This document shows positions 41,368-49,036 of a stretch of DNA of 56,451 nt, piece by piece (the first letter of the stretch is position 1; the number at the start of each line of letters is the position of its first letter). The notes below the pieces were generated by a model, which worked only from the letters and a program-made list of their open reading frames with translations, did no database searches and had not been told where the DNA came from. The position numbers and the translations under genes were made by a program. This stretch comes from a virus: positions 1 to 56,451 of the IMG/VR virus record IMGVR_UViG_3300005663_000052, one strand, 5' to 3'.

Positions 41368-41934
41368 CTAAACATCATCCCAATCACCCGCCGCCCCATC
41401 CCCTGCCCCCTCATCCCCAGCACCCTCAGCACCATCAAAAGGGACAGCTTCCTCTCCCGCCACTTCTCCCGTCCCTCGCGGCACATTCGCCACGTCCGGA
41501 TGGTCGAGAGTCCACATGGAGTCCCAGGGGATCTTGGTATACTTCTTGCCCTTGTCTATCTGTTCCTCGGCAACCACAATCAACTCAGCCCCTTCGGCAT
41601 CGGCGAAATCCACGTCTTTTTTTTCACCGATTTTTAGCAGCCTACAGGCAATCGCAAAAACCCTGAGACGTTCCAGCATCTTCTTGGTCTTCTCCGGTCG
41701 CTTGCATATGTCTTCATCCTTGGACGCCACTCCAAAGAACTCTGTGAACTGCGTGCCCTGCTGGCCAGGCACCGTACCGTTCAGCACCTTGAACTCAACG
41801 ATCACCTTTTCGATCTTGACGAAAGTATCGTCCGCCCGCAGCACCTTCACATGGTACTGCCCTGGCTTCGGCCGCGGCGTCCCATGGGCATCGTCTTCAC
41901 TCTCGAACCCGCTGGCGTCCAGTTTAATGGGCAT
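41368..41934 (-). CDS. Single-strand DNA-binding-like protein (DUF669 type)
   Basis: 188 residues. An OB-like beta domain (PKPGQYHVKVLRADDTFV, VIVEFKVLNGTVPGQQG, then FFGVASKDEDICKR) is followed by a linker and an acidic end DGAAGDWDDV. The acidic tail is typical of single-strand-binding proteins that recruit partners. Its place directly before an annealing-type ATPase supports a role in replication or recombination. The 126 bases upstream hold a frame of ~45 codons without a normal start and are left unassigned. Confidence 0.65.
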   Translation of the reverse strand: MPIKLDASGFESEDDAHGTPRPKPGQYHVKVLRADDTFVKIEKVIVEFKVLNGTVPGQQGTQFTEFFGVASKDEDICKRPEKTKKMLERLRVFAIACRLLKIGEKKDVDFADAEGAELIVVAEEQIDKGKKYTKIPWDSMWTLDHPDVANVPRGTGEVAGEEAVPFDGAEGAGDEGAGDGAAGDWDDV

Positions 41935-42060
41935 CTTCTATCTCCAATGCTCGTGTAATGGTTTCAGTTTCTTTGCGTGTGTGGCAGAAACTCGCTGGGT
42001 AGCCAAGCACTGCCCGTGCCGTACGTTCGACGGCAGCATTTCCGTGCCGCTCAATCAGGT

Positions 42061-43140
42061 TCAGTAGGGAATGTCCCCTTCCTTCACCATGGTCTTCTGG
42101 CGAGGGTTTGCCGGTGCCTTCGCTGCCTCCTGGCCTTCGAGTTTCTTTTGCAGAGCCGAAATCAAATTTGCGGCCCCCTCAACATTCAATCCAGCAGTAG
42201 TTTTCGCTCCACGTTTTGCGATAGCCTTTTGGAAAGCCGCCAGTGGCATCCCCAGTTTTTTCGCCAGTCCCTTGCACAGATCAATCTGTTCGGCACTCGC
42301 TCGCTCCTGCCCACTGGTGTCGGCCGGCGGAGTGACTGGGGCCATGGAATCGGCCATCAGCCCGGCAGAAGAAGCCGGCTCCGGTTTAGCAGGAGGCGAT
42401 GTTTCGACTCCACCTGCCGCGGTGTCCCGCCCGCCCGGAGCCGGCTGGGAAGTGCTGCCAAGATTGAGCCAATCAATGATCGGCTTGACGAAGTCAGGCC
42501 CCGGCTTCTCAGCCCGGGCCCCATCGACTGCCGAACATCTTGTCTTGGTAACCAAAATCCGATGGTCCCAATCGAGTTCGCAGACTACGTCAAACTCGTA
42601 TTCCATGCCGGGTCGTTGGATGGGAGCCATGCCAACCTTTCGTGGAACCAATCGGCCTTTGGAATCTTCCTCCAGTACGTGTTCCATCTTGGAACGCATG
42701 GTGACAATCACGTGGGCTGGAAAAGAGAGCAGGGATTCCACCATCCGCTGGTGCTTTGGCGTAACGTCTTTCCACGCAGTGTATTTGTTTTTGGATGGGC
42801 TGTTTGCCACCTGCTCCAACGCACCTCCGATGCCCTCCCAAGCATGGCTGAGCGAATCCACGATCAGGACGTCAGGCCTCAGTCGAGCCGCCTCCTGCAT
42901 TGCCACCGTGTAATTCTGCGGATCAAAATGTTTGAGTTCGCAGACTCGCCAATTCCAGGTATGCCCATCAACCACTTCCCCCTGGTACTTGCTCATCGAA
43001 CCGTGTTCGGTATCAATGGCCACTACCCTCTTGCCGAGAGCAAATGCAAATCGCAATGCCGTGTAGGTTTTCCCGCTGCCCGATGGCCCGTCAATGGCCA
43101 TTCGGAGCTTGGCTTTTTTTCGTGTCGCTGGTTCAAACAT
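42061..43140 (-). CDS. Sak4-like RecA-fold ATPase
   Basis: 359 residues. Walker A GPSGSGKTYTALRFA at residue 18, Walker B PDVLIVDSLSHAWEG near 90, and IVTMRSKMEHVLEE with an arginine-finger region near 147. This is the phage AAA/RecA-fold family (Sak4, DUF-type AAA_24) that promotes single-strand annealing with a single-strand-binding protein. The C-terminal 140 residues are a Pro/Ala linker and a small helical domain. Lies in one run with the exonuclease and the binding protein. Confidence 0.8.
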   Translation of the reverse strand: MFEPATRKKAKLRMAIDGPSGSGKTYTALRFAFALGKRVVAIDTEHGSMSKYQGEVVDGHTWNWRVCELKHFDPQNYTVAMQEAARLRPDVLIVDSLSHAWEGIGGALEQVANSPSKNKYTAWKDVTPKHQRMVESLLSFPAHVIVTMRSKMEHVLEEDSKGRLVPRKVGMAPIQRPGMEYEFDVVCELDWDHRILVTKTRCSAVDGARAEKPGPDFVKPIIDWLNLGSTSQPAPGGRDTAAGGVETSPPAKPEPASSAGLMADSMAPVTPPADTSGQERASAEQIDLCKGLAKKLGMPLAAFQKAIAKRGAKTTAGLNVEGAANLISALQKKLEGQEAAKAPANPRQKTMVKEGDIPY

Positions 43141-43897
43141 TCAGACACCCCAATCTCTCGGCACAAGCCCGAGTATTAGTCAAGTCATTCGCCAAGTACG
43201 CCTTGGCTTTGTTCCTGTTGGTCGCCCATACCTTGTAGAAATCGGCACCAGACATGTCGGGAGTCTTCTGGCCAACGCCAAGTCCCTTGGCTAAAGTGTC
43301 CAGCGAAATGTATTCGCCATACACGCCCAGTCGATATACTTCCCTGATGTCGATGAAACCAGCATTCCATTTCCGGCCATCGAACATTTCCGATAATGGG
43401 AACGACAACCTGAGCACCCAGGTCCGGTGGGCCAAGAATGGTAAATCGAAACGAAAAATGTCGAAGCCAATCATCCGGTTGCCGCGACCGATCGTTTCCT
43501 TGGCAACGCCCCAAAATTTCAAAAGCTGATCGCGTTCGTCGCGACTGTCAATCTGGATCCGCTGATTGAAGTAGCCGGTGGCCAACACCTGGCCAGTCAT
43601 GGCGGAGAGTGCAGCCTTGTCTCGGAATTTCCCGAAGGCTGTCTGCCGTGCCGTTTCGACTTGCTTGACCAAGTCCGCTTGCTTGGCGGCAAATTTCACA
43701 CGGCCTTCGCTGATTTTTTTGGCAACCGTTTTCGCCAAACTTGCATTGCCGAGTTTGACGTCAGCATCCTTGTCGAACTCTCGGCCGATGATCCCCCCCT
43801 TGTCGAATTTCAACGGATCGAATGGCGGTGCCAACCGTTCCAACACGCCATCCGGCAACGGCCCAGTTTCGATATCAAACACCACTGCCTCAGGCAT
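43133..43897 (-). CDS. DEDD 3'-5' exonuclease
   Basis: 254 residues from the ATG at 43897 (GGAGGGCAAG before it; an ATG at 43915 is a weaker choice). The DnaQ-type motifs are AVVFDIETGPL, MIGFDIFRFDLPFL and YLANDLTNTRACAERL, giving acids D, E, D and D. It probably degrades or proofreads DNA ends and feeds the annealing ATPase. Residues 40-110 form an extra helical insert. Confidence 0.8.
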   Translation of the reverse strand: MPEAVVFDIETGPLPDGVLERLAPPFDPLKFDKGGIIGREFDKDADVKLGNASLAKTVAKKISEGRVKFAAKQADLVKQVETARQTAFGKFRDKAALSAMTGQVLATGYFNQRIQIDSRDERDQLLKFWGVAKETIGRGNRMIGFDIFRFDLPFLAHRTWVLRLSFPLSEMFDGRKWNAGFIDIREVYRLGVYGEYISLDTLAKGLGVGQKTPDMSGADFYKVWATNRNKAKAYLANDLTNTRACAERLGCLNV

Positions 43898-44183
43898 CTT
43901 GCCCTCCATTGGCATCGTAATGAGCCAGACAATCAGCCCGGCAATCCACGGAACAAAAGAAGTGGCGGCCCTGGTGCGTTACTGCCCTACCTTGAATTGG
44001 ATTGTTGCACCACTCGCAGACAAAGCAATTCTGCAACTCACTGCGGATGATTAGAATGTTTCGTGGTGCCGTAATTCCCAGCCGCACGGCACTACGTCCA
44101 ATCTGATTGACGACAATCTCAATACGATCAGGACCACGACCAATAAGAATCTTTTCCCTCAGCTTCCGTCTGAGTTCCAGCAT
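43890..44183 (-). CDS. csrA: CsrA RNA-binding domain fused to a zinc finger
   Basis: 97 residues with AAAGGAATT before the ATG. Residues 1-50 follow the CsrA pattern: MLELRRKLREKILIG, IEIVVNQIGRSAVRLGI, TAPRNILIIRSEL, keeping the N-terminal Leu/Arg and the Arg near residue 47 that contact RNA. Residues 54-85 are a zinc finger of treble-clef or TRASH type: CEWCNNPIQGRAV and HFFCSVDCRADC. CsrA normally dimerises and binds GGA hairpins to block ribosome sites. The fusion could tether a partner or a target. It is the last gene before the exonuclease and could control host or phage translation. Confidence 0.8.
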   Translation of the reverse strand: MLELRRKLREKILIGRGPDRIEIVVNQIGRSAVRLGITAPRNILIIRSELQNCFVCEWCNNPIQGRAVTHQGRHFFCSVDCRADCLAHYDANGGQDA

Positions 44184-44201
44184 CGAGCAATTCCTTTCTG
44201 C

Positions 44202-44345
44202 TCAGGTGAATTGAAAAGCACGGCGGGCCGGATTATCGTTGCGAAGGTATTGGGCGACAGGACCCTCACGCACACCTATGATTTCCGACAACTCTCTACG
44301 ATTCTTTGTGCCGCAACAACGTGCGACAGGAGCCGACGCTGCCAC
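44202..44345 (-). CDS. Possible 47-residue ORF ahead of the CsrA gene
   Basis: GTG at 44345 to TGA at 44204-44202. Ends RRELSEIIGVREGP, then QYLRNDNPARRAFQ, helical and basic, with a CCG near the start. It lies neatly between two genes in the same direction, but the start has no good ribosome site. Confidence 0.3.
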   Translation of the reverse strand: MAASAPVARCCGTKNRRELSEIIGVREGPVAQYLRNDNPARRAFQFT

Positions 44346-44722
44346 GCCGCCGCCGTGAGTTCTCAGTTTTTTCCAGGTCCAGTTATGACATTGGCTGCTG
44401 CCCTACCGCGTATCAGGCCAACTCGGCGACCCTCTGCCCATCCTGGATCTGTGGTTTCTTTTTGTCCGCAACTTGAACAGAGTAGCCCACCAGGATCTAT
44501 CGTATGGCTCTGAGAGCACATCACTTTGTCAGTCGGCAGGAATTCACCGCAGCCTGGACAAGTTTCTCTCACAAGACTCCTCCTCTCAAATAGTAAGCAC
44601 GGCGGGGCCGGAGTCTTCCGTCGTTTTGGGTGGTAGACCGCAGACAGAATCATCCGACAAGCTGGTTTGTTGCTCCTGGGGAGGTCCCCCGGGCCCGGCT
44701 CTACCACGCCGCCACCGTGATT
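44341..44722. repeat. Short direct repeats flanking the zinc-ribbon gene
   Basis: CCACGCCGCCGCCGTGA at 44342-44358 and CCACGCCGCCACCGTGA at 44704-44720 differ at one base. The second ends a few bases from the tRNA 3' end. They may be remnants of an insertion, but could also be chance. Confidence 0.4.
44363..44572 (-). CDS. Small zinc-ribbon protein
   Basis: 69 residues from the GTG at 44572, preceded by AGGAGGAG at ideal spacing. CPGCGEF at residue 5 and CSSCGQK near 34 form a zinc ribbon, with a further Cys near 19. The basic tail follows. Longer frames to 44707 lack a ribosome site. Role unknown; it lies upstream of the CsrA gene. Confidence 0.55.
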   Translation of the reverse strand: MRETCPGCGEFLPTDKVMCSQSHTIDPGGLLCSSCGQKETTDPGWAEGRRVGLIRGRAAANVITGPGKN

Positions 44723-44727
44723 TCAAA

Positions 44728-44801
44728 TCGTGGGGGCCAGACTCGAACTGGCGACCTCAAGGTTATGAGCCTTGCGAGCTAGCCAACTGCTCCACCCCAC
44801 A
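44728..44801 (-). tRNA. tRNA-Met (anticodon CAT)
   Basis: Reads as a complete cloverleaf: acceptor stem TGTGGGG with CCCCACG (1-72 is a U-G pair), D arm GAGC/GCTC, anticodon stem CAAGG/CCTTG with loop CTCATAA, T arm GCCAG TTCGAGT CTGGC. The anticodon stem lacks the three G-C pairs of initiators, so this should be an elongator Met tRNA, or an Ile tRNA with modified C. No CCA is encoded. It could supplement host supply or mark an integration target. Confidence 0.9.
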
Positions 44802-44809
44802 GTCGCCAT

Positions 44810-45046
44810 CTATCGACAGCAGAAGAACCCCGCCACCAGTCGCCGGAGTGGCCGACGGCAATGGAAGAAATGGTGAGCACGCGGGGGCACTACATGCCGC
44901 CGGAAACAGTGGCCGTGATGGTTCAATACGGCCGGTAGACTGACGGCGCAATGGCCGCCCGAACATCCGATGGTACTGGCCGGAGCGCACGCCGCACAGC
45001 CAGTAACGAAAACACAAATCAACGCAATCCACATCAAACGGTTCAT
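44810..45046 (-). CDS. Small Cys/His-rich lipoprotein
   Basis: 78 residues, MNRLMWIALICVFVTGC with a VTGC lipobox near residue 17. The mature part is Cys/His-rich (CSGGHCAV, HHGHCFRRHV, FHCRRPLRR), unlike a normal enzyme and probably metal binding. It ends eight bases from the tRNA. An overlapping frame exists, but this one has the signal. Confidence 0.5.
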   Translation of the reverse strand: MNRLMWIALICVFVTGCAACAPASTIGCSGGHCAVSLPAVLNHHGHCFRRHVVPPRAHHFFHCRRPLRRLVAGFFCCR

Positions 45047-45050
45047 CGTT

Positions 45051-45551
45051 TCATCCTTTTTTCGAGGAAACAGGAATAGGGGTAAGTCGACATCGCAGGT
45101 ACAGGCCGCTCTTGTACGGCATGTACAGAATCAGTTGAGGCAGGGTGTCGTTCTGCATTTGCTTCAGCGACGGTCCCTTGCTGCCGTAGAGGGCGACCAT
45201 GGCTCGTTTGCGATCGGTATCGTGGTACACTCGGGAGAATTCGTAGCCGTTGACCAGTAGATTTGGCAGCAACTCTTTCTCCATTACCTGGCATGCAGGG
45301 CAATCGTGTCGCCCGACGTACACGAGGAACGGAGTCTTGTTTTTCATGGCCCGAGCCCTTGCCGCCACGTAGTCGTCCGTTGGGACTGCACGTGGAGTCG
45401 GAAGTGTGGGAGTCTCGGCAGCCGGGCCAACGCGAATCCAAGACAGGAGAATCATGCCGACGAGGATGGCAAATGCGAAGATCACCCAAATGGGAACACC
45501 CATCCACTTTGCCAGATCCGAAAACCAAGAGAATGGCTTTATCATCATCAT
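45051..45551 (-). CDS. Membrane-anchored thioredoxin-like protein
   Basis: 166 residues. Membrane segment at about 18-42 (WVIFAFAILVGMILLSWI), a Pro/Thr linker, then a thioredoxin domain FLVYVGRHDCPACQVMEKEL with a CPAC active site and a downstream TLPQLILYMP (cis-Pro region). It would face the periplasm and could form or reduce disulfides in exported phage proteins, several of which are Cys-rich. A stem-loop precedes the gene. Confidence 0.65.
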   Translation of the reverse strand: MMMIKPFSWFSDLAKWMGVPIWVIFAFAILVGMILLSWIRVGPAAETPTLPTPRAVPTDDYVAARARAMKNKTPFLVYVGRHDCPACQVMEKELLPNLLVNGYEFSRVYHDTDRKRAMVALYGSKGPSLKQMQNDTLPQLILYMPYKSGLYLRCRLTPIPVSSKKG

Positions 45552-45564
45552 GCTTCTTCAAAAT

Positions 45565-45603
45565 GCCCGGCGGGGCGAAGAACATATCAACTCCCCGCCG
45601 GGC
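45565..45603 (-). terminator. Stem-loop between polyproline and thioredoxin-like genes
   Basis: An 11-bp perfect inverted repeat (GCCCGGCGGGG at 45565-45575 with its complement at 45593-45603) has a 17-base loop and is followed on the minus strand by ATTTTG. It is probably a weak rho-independent terminator. Confidence 0.6.
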
Positions 45604-45622
45604 GGCCCACAGACAACATGCG

Positions 45623-46030
45623 TCAGTTCCCGCAACGCTTCACTTCCCTGCCTGCAAAGTCCGGGATTTCACCCGACGGCGGAGGCGGAGGCGGAGGTGG
45701 CTGCGGCGGTTGGCTGAGCAGGCACATGACCAGGGCCATGAGAGCCTGGGACAACGGTGTGCCAGTGAGCCATGACCACGCGAAATCCATCAAGCATTTC
45801 TTTGCATCTGCCTGCGAAATGAGTTGTGTTTCCATCAGGCACCGCAACAAGCTCTTCACGGACTCGTACAGATCGCCAGTCTCGAACAACTTCATCAGGA
45901 AGTCGAACCAGCAACTTGTCTTTTGCGAATCGACTGGCGGTGTGCAGATAAACTCAATGTGGACTTCCGACAGACCGAGTCCCGAGTGTTTCTCAATCAA
46001 CGCACCTTGAATGTCTACGAGTGACACCAT
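45623..46030 (-). CDS. Helical protein with polyproline stretch
   Basis: 135 residues from the ATG at 46030 (GAGAGGG upstream). MVSLVDIQGALIEKHSG opens a beta-helix N-terminal part; a long helical middle (LYESVKSLLRCLMETQ, FAWSWLTGTPLSQAL) ends in eight consecutive Pro residues. Not recognised. Translated with the protease gene to its right. Confidence 0.5.
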   Translation of the reverse strand: MVSLVDIQGALIEKHSGLGLSEVHIEFICTPPVDSQKTSCWFDFLMKLFETGDLYESVKSLLRCLMETQLISQADAKKCLMDFAWSWLTGTPLSQALMALVMCLLSQPPQPPPPPPPPSGEIPDFAGREVKRCGN

Positions 46031-46046
46031 CAGAAAACCCTCTCTT

Positions 46047-47054
46047 TCATTGGAATGAATGGACGCGGCCAAGTTCGATCACGTATTCTGCGGGCGAGAC
46101 AATCGTCGTTCCCGTCCCGCCAGCAAACAACAATCCAAACGGCCGCATTGCCGGATACTCGAAAACCATAGAACCTGAATCGCCGGAAGCAGAGAATTCT
46201 CCGCCCTGGCGAGTACAGACGAATTGATCCTTGAATAGGGCGACTTTTCCGCCGCCATAGCCGACACGAACGGTTGCTCCGATCTGAGAACAACGGCCGT
46301 CGATGATTCGACCGAGCGTGCGGCCATCACGAGCGACGACAGTACCGACGCCACCTTCACTGATCTCTTTGCTGTAGCTGCCGAGTGTGAGTTGTTCGGG
46401 CTTGACAGTGTGAGTGATAGGTGCGTAGGGCCCGTCTGTGCGTTGTATATCCAACACGGCGAGGTCGACGTAATTCGTGCCGCCGAAGACGATGCCCGGC
46501 GACGAAGCCACCTCGCCAAACCATTCGCTCGAACCGCCATGTTGCACCATTCGCTGACCGACTTCACCTGTGGCTACGTGCCAGTTGGTAATGGCTCCGT
46601 GGCGGAGAGAACCATCTTTGGCAATGCGAACGACCTTGCAGCCGAGAGTGCCGACCCAGCGTTGGCCGGTCGGCTGGATTTCCACGCCGCCCGGGATCGG
46701 GGTATTGTGACAGTTACGATTCTGGCCACCCGGATCACGCATGAACCTGGTTAGAAAGTCTGATTCCCGCAGCAACTCAATCTCTGCCGGCGGCGCCTGG
46801 ATGACGTCCGTCGAAACCATGCCATCCCCGAGAGTTCGAGGAATCGACATTGACTGAATGCAATCACGATCCCCCTTGATTGCAACAGTGAAAATGACGC
46901 CGTGGCCACGCAAATCCGGCTGGCCATCAAGAGTCCGTTTCCCAAAACCCACACTGTGGATATTCCTACTTAGATCTGCGGCCATCATCTTTTCCGCATC
47001 AGCCAATGCTTGCTGAACATCCAAAGGCAAATCATCCCTCCGTCTCGCCATCAT
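46047..47054 (-). CDS. Trypsin-like serine protease
   Basis: 335 residues. The triad can be read as His in GAITNWHVATG, Asp in YVDLAVLDIQ and Ser in EFSASGDSGSMVF, in the usual order for the S1 (trypsin/DegP-like) fold. The N-terminal 120 residues (DVQQALADAEKMMAAD and following) are a separate helical or beta domain. No signal peptide. It may process virion proteins or act on the host. Placed next to the integrase. Phage-encoded S1 proteases of this kind are uncommon. Confidence 0.75.
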   Translation of the reverse strand: MMARRRDDLPLDVQQALADAEKMMAADLSRNIHSVGFGKRTLDGQPDLRGHGVIFTVAIKGDRDCIQSMSIPRTLGDGMVSTDVIQAPPAEIELLRESDFLTRFMRDPGGQNRNCHNTPIPGGVEIQPTGQRWVGTLGCKVVRIAKDGSLRHGAITNWHVATGEVGQRMVQHGGSSEWFGEVASSPGIVFGGTNYVDLAVLDIQRTDGPYAPITHTVKPEQLTLGSYSKEISEGGVGTVVARDGRTLGRIIDGRCSQIGATVRVGYGGGKVALFKDQFVCTRQGGEFSASGDSGSMVFEYPAMRPFGLLFAGGTGTTIVSPAEYVIELGRVHSFQ

Positions 47055-47140
47055 TGCTTCCTTTCAAGCTGCCAGGGCATAGCCACAGACCATCCCTGTA
47101 GAAAATCGTTGGGTAGAAAACCGGTAGAATCTTGCCGAGA

Positions 47141-48052
47141 CTAGATCACCCGCAGTCGCGGTTTCGGCAGAGTTGGAGAAGGCAGAACATCGGCTGCCTG
47201 CCGTTGCTGAGTGATAGTCGGATCTTCGTAACGGGCCGATTGATCGGAGTGGTGGCCGAGTTGATGGCCCGCGTCTATACCGCCGAGCTTGGAGTAGCTG
47301 TAGGTGGTTCGGCGGATCTTGTGGCACAAGTCTCGTCGACTTGACGGCAGCTCTGCTTTGGTCAACAGTCGACGGAAATGAACGTAGAACGTCGAATCGC
47401 TGTGCGGCCAGGGGAATAGTAATCTGCGAGGTGGTTCCCAGATCACCTCGATAGCCACCATACAGTCGGCGGGCAATCGAAACACTTGATCGGCATTTTG
47501 CTTCTGAGTCTCCGCGAACACCAACACAAAGGATCCTTGTCGGTCCACGTTGGCCTGTTCGATAGCAAGTGCCGCACCTTTCCGGAGCCCAGTCCAATAA
47601 AGCACCTGAATGAATGCCATCCACCAATCGCAAGCAGCTATCTCGCCAATCCGCCCTGGCGTGAGTGTCGCGGATTCCAGCATTTTGGAAATCTGGTTCA
47701 CCCGAAAGGCAACAGGCACTCGCTTTGGTTCCTGCAACGGATGCACGTCTGGCTCTTCGTCCAGCACTCCCTTCCGAAACGCATACCGAGCCAATGTCAG
47801 TAACCGCGTGATGTGGAAGTTGACGGTCACGTTGCCTAACTCGGGTTTGGCTACCAGCCATGCCCGAAAGCCGTGTAGAGTATTCTCGATCAAGTCTTCG
47901 AGGTGTGGATCCCGATCGAGATACTTTTGGAAATGAGCCAGTGTGGCCAGATAGTTCTTTGCCGTACCCCGCTTCCCGCTGGGCTGGCGGCGAGGGCGGT
48001 AGACATCCACGTAGAACGTAGATAATTTGGTAGGTTTCATGGCATGAAGCAT
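47141..48052 (-). CDS. Tyrosine integrase
   Basis: 303 residues. N-terminal SAM-like DNA-binding part (LATLAHFQKYLDRDP, YAFRKGVLDE), then a catalytic domain with R in LYWTGLRKGAALAIE, HxxR-type KIRRTTYSYSK, H in GHQLGHHSDQSARY and the nucleophile in ARYEDPT. The conserved DHSD-like stretch resembles the planctomycete integrase group. Integrates and excises the phage. The adjacent non-coding stretch may be attP. An alternative start is the ATG at 48040. Confidence 0.8.
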   Translation of the reverse strand: MLHAMKPTKLSTFYVDVYRPRRQPSGKRGTAKNYLATLAHFQKYLDRDPHLEDLIENTLHGFRAWLVAKPELGNVTVNFHITRLLTLARYAFRKGVLDEEPDVHPLQEPKRVPVAFRVNQISKMLESATLTPGRIGEIAACDWWMAFIQVLYWTGLRKGAALAIEQANVDRQGSFVLVFAETQKQNADQVFRLPADCMVAIEVIWEPPRRLLFPWPHSDSTFYVHFRRLLTKAELPSSRRDLCHKIRRTTYSYSKLGGIDAGHQLGHHSDQSARYEDPTITQQRQAADVLPSPTLPKPRLRVI

Positions 48053-48364
48053 TGATTATACAGGAGAAAGTCCTGCTAATCGCAATGCCAAGACTGATTT
48101 TCAAGTCTTGACGACAAAACTCCACGCATGAAATCCTTTTCACCGGAAAAATCCCCCGAGCTTTCCTGTCCGACAAAACCTTCGTGGTCATTTCAGATGT
48201 TTGCAGTCTAGGGAACTGGCCCCAGTTTTGTCAATCAAATTCCTGAACGAAAATCCCAGTTGTGCCCAAAATTCCTGTCAAGCCACTACATCTTGTGGTT
48301 GATAGCACCTGAAAAAATCTGCCGGCTTCTGGTTTTCGCCGAATCATTGTGGGAACCCACAAAG
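48053..48364. other. Intergenic region beside the integrase, candidate attP
   Basis: About 310 bases with no gene. It has small inverted repeats (CAAGACT at 48090 with AGTCTTG at 48105; TTGTGGG at 48348 with CCCACAA at 48357) and two TTGACA-like words on the minus strand near 48216 and 48269. Its position between an integrase and unrelated genes, with no host DNA near, makes it a candidate attachment site. The core cannot be told from this sequence alone. Confidence 0.35.
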
Positions 48365-49036
48365 CTACGGGAAATGGCCAGTCGGCAATTGGAATTCCGC
48401 CGGCAACGGTTCTAGGTGCCGATTGCAGTCGACGAACTCATACCCATGGGAATCCTGGAGATCTCTCAGCCCCTGCCACATGCACCGTTTGACTTCCGGC
48501 CAGATCCGCGGCCACCGCTCAGTGATCCGGCCCTCCCAGAAATGGCCGAAGCCATCCCCCCACTCATTTCCGTAGAGGTAGATGGGCTGGCCCGGATTGA
48601 GGATGGCCGCGAAGTTGACGAGATCAGTAAAAGTAGATCCGTAGTGATAAATGGATTGTTGGAGGGTGGTGGCTGGGATCTGATTCCGGGTGCCGGGGTC
48701 CCCGCGGCGGTAGAAGAGCCCTGGGACACCTCGGACTCTCACTCTGCCCTGAGCCTCGCTGGCGAAAGCCTCTTTGCCGACGAACATGAAGCGGAGTCGC
48801 TCCTGGAGCCTGGCATCGTCGGCAATGGCCGCCAGCTCGACGTCAAGCTGCCTCACCATCTCGGCCGAGTGGTTGTCGCCCCAGGTCCACACCGTCGGCC
48901 GAAAGCCCGCTGACTGCCAGTGAGACAGGAATGAGTTGCAGGTGAATACCCACTCAGCCTGATCGAGGTGTTGCCGCTGACTGTTTGTCAAATCTGCGAG
49001 GCTAAAACTGCTGCCGAGGACATACGATGGAGCCAT
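48365..49036 (-). CDS. Possible GT42/DUF115-like glycosyltransferase
   Basis: 223 residues with GGAG before the ATG. The N-terminus MAPSYVLGSSFSLADL followed by WVFTCNSFLSHW and FRPTVWTWGDN has the layout of sialyltransferase-like (GT42) and DUF115 proteins: a first strand with a Gly/Ser loop, an Asn strand and an aromatic DN strand. Downstream NPGQPIYLYGNEWGDG could be the donor site. In a cassette with NeuA and NeuB it could transfer the activated sugar. Family match is weak. Confidence 0.45.
   Translation of the reverse strand: MAPSYVLGSSFSLADLTNSQRQHLDQAEWVFTCNSFLSHWQSAGFRPTVWTWGDNHSAEMVRQLDVELAAIADDARLQERLRFMFVGKEAFASEAQGRVRVRGVPGLFYRRGDPGTRNQIPATTLQQSIYHYGSTFTDLVNFAAILNPGQPIYLYGNEWGDGFGHFWEGRITERWPRIWPEVKRCMWQGLRDLQDSHGYEFVDCNRHLEPLPAEFQLPTGHFP

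Noticed and set aside
41977-43179. A 400-codon plus-strand frame opposite the Sak4-like ATPase
   Set aside because: The minus strand carries Walker motifs and a proper start; the plus frame has no recognisable domain and is an antisense shadow.
44573-44707. Longer GTG-started version of the zinc-ribbon gene
   Set aside because: No ribosome site at 44707, whereas the GTG at 44572 has AGGAGG at ideal spacing.
47064-48191. A 375-codon minus frame overlapping the integrase
   Set aside because: Basic, low-information translation in a shifted frame of the integrase gene, which carries the catalytic residues in its own frame.
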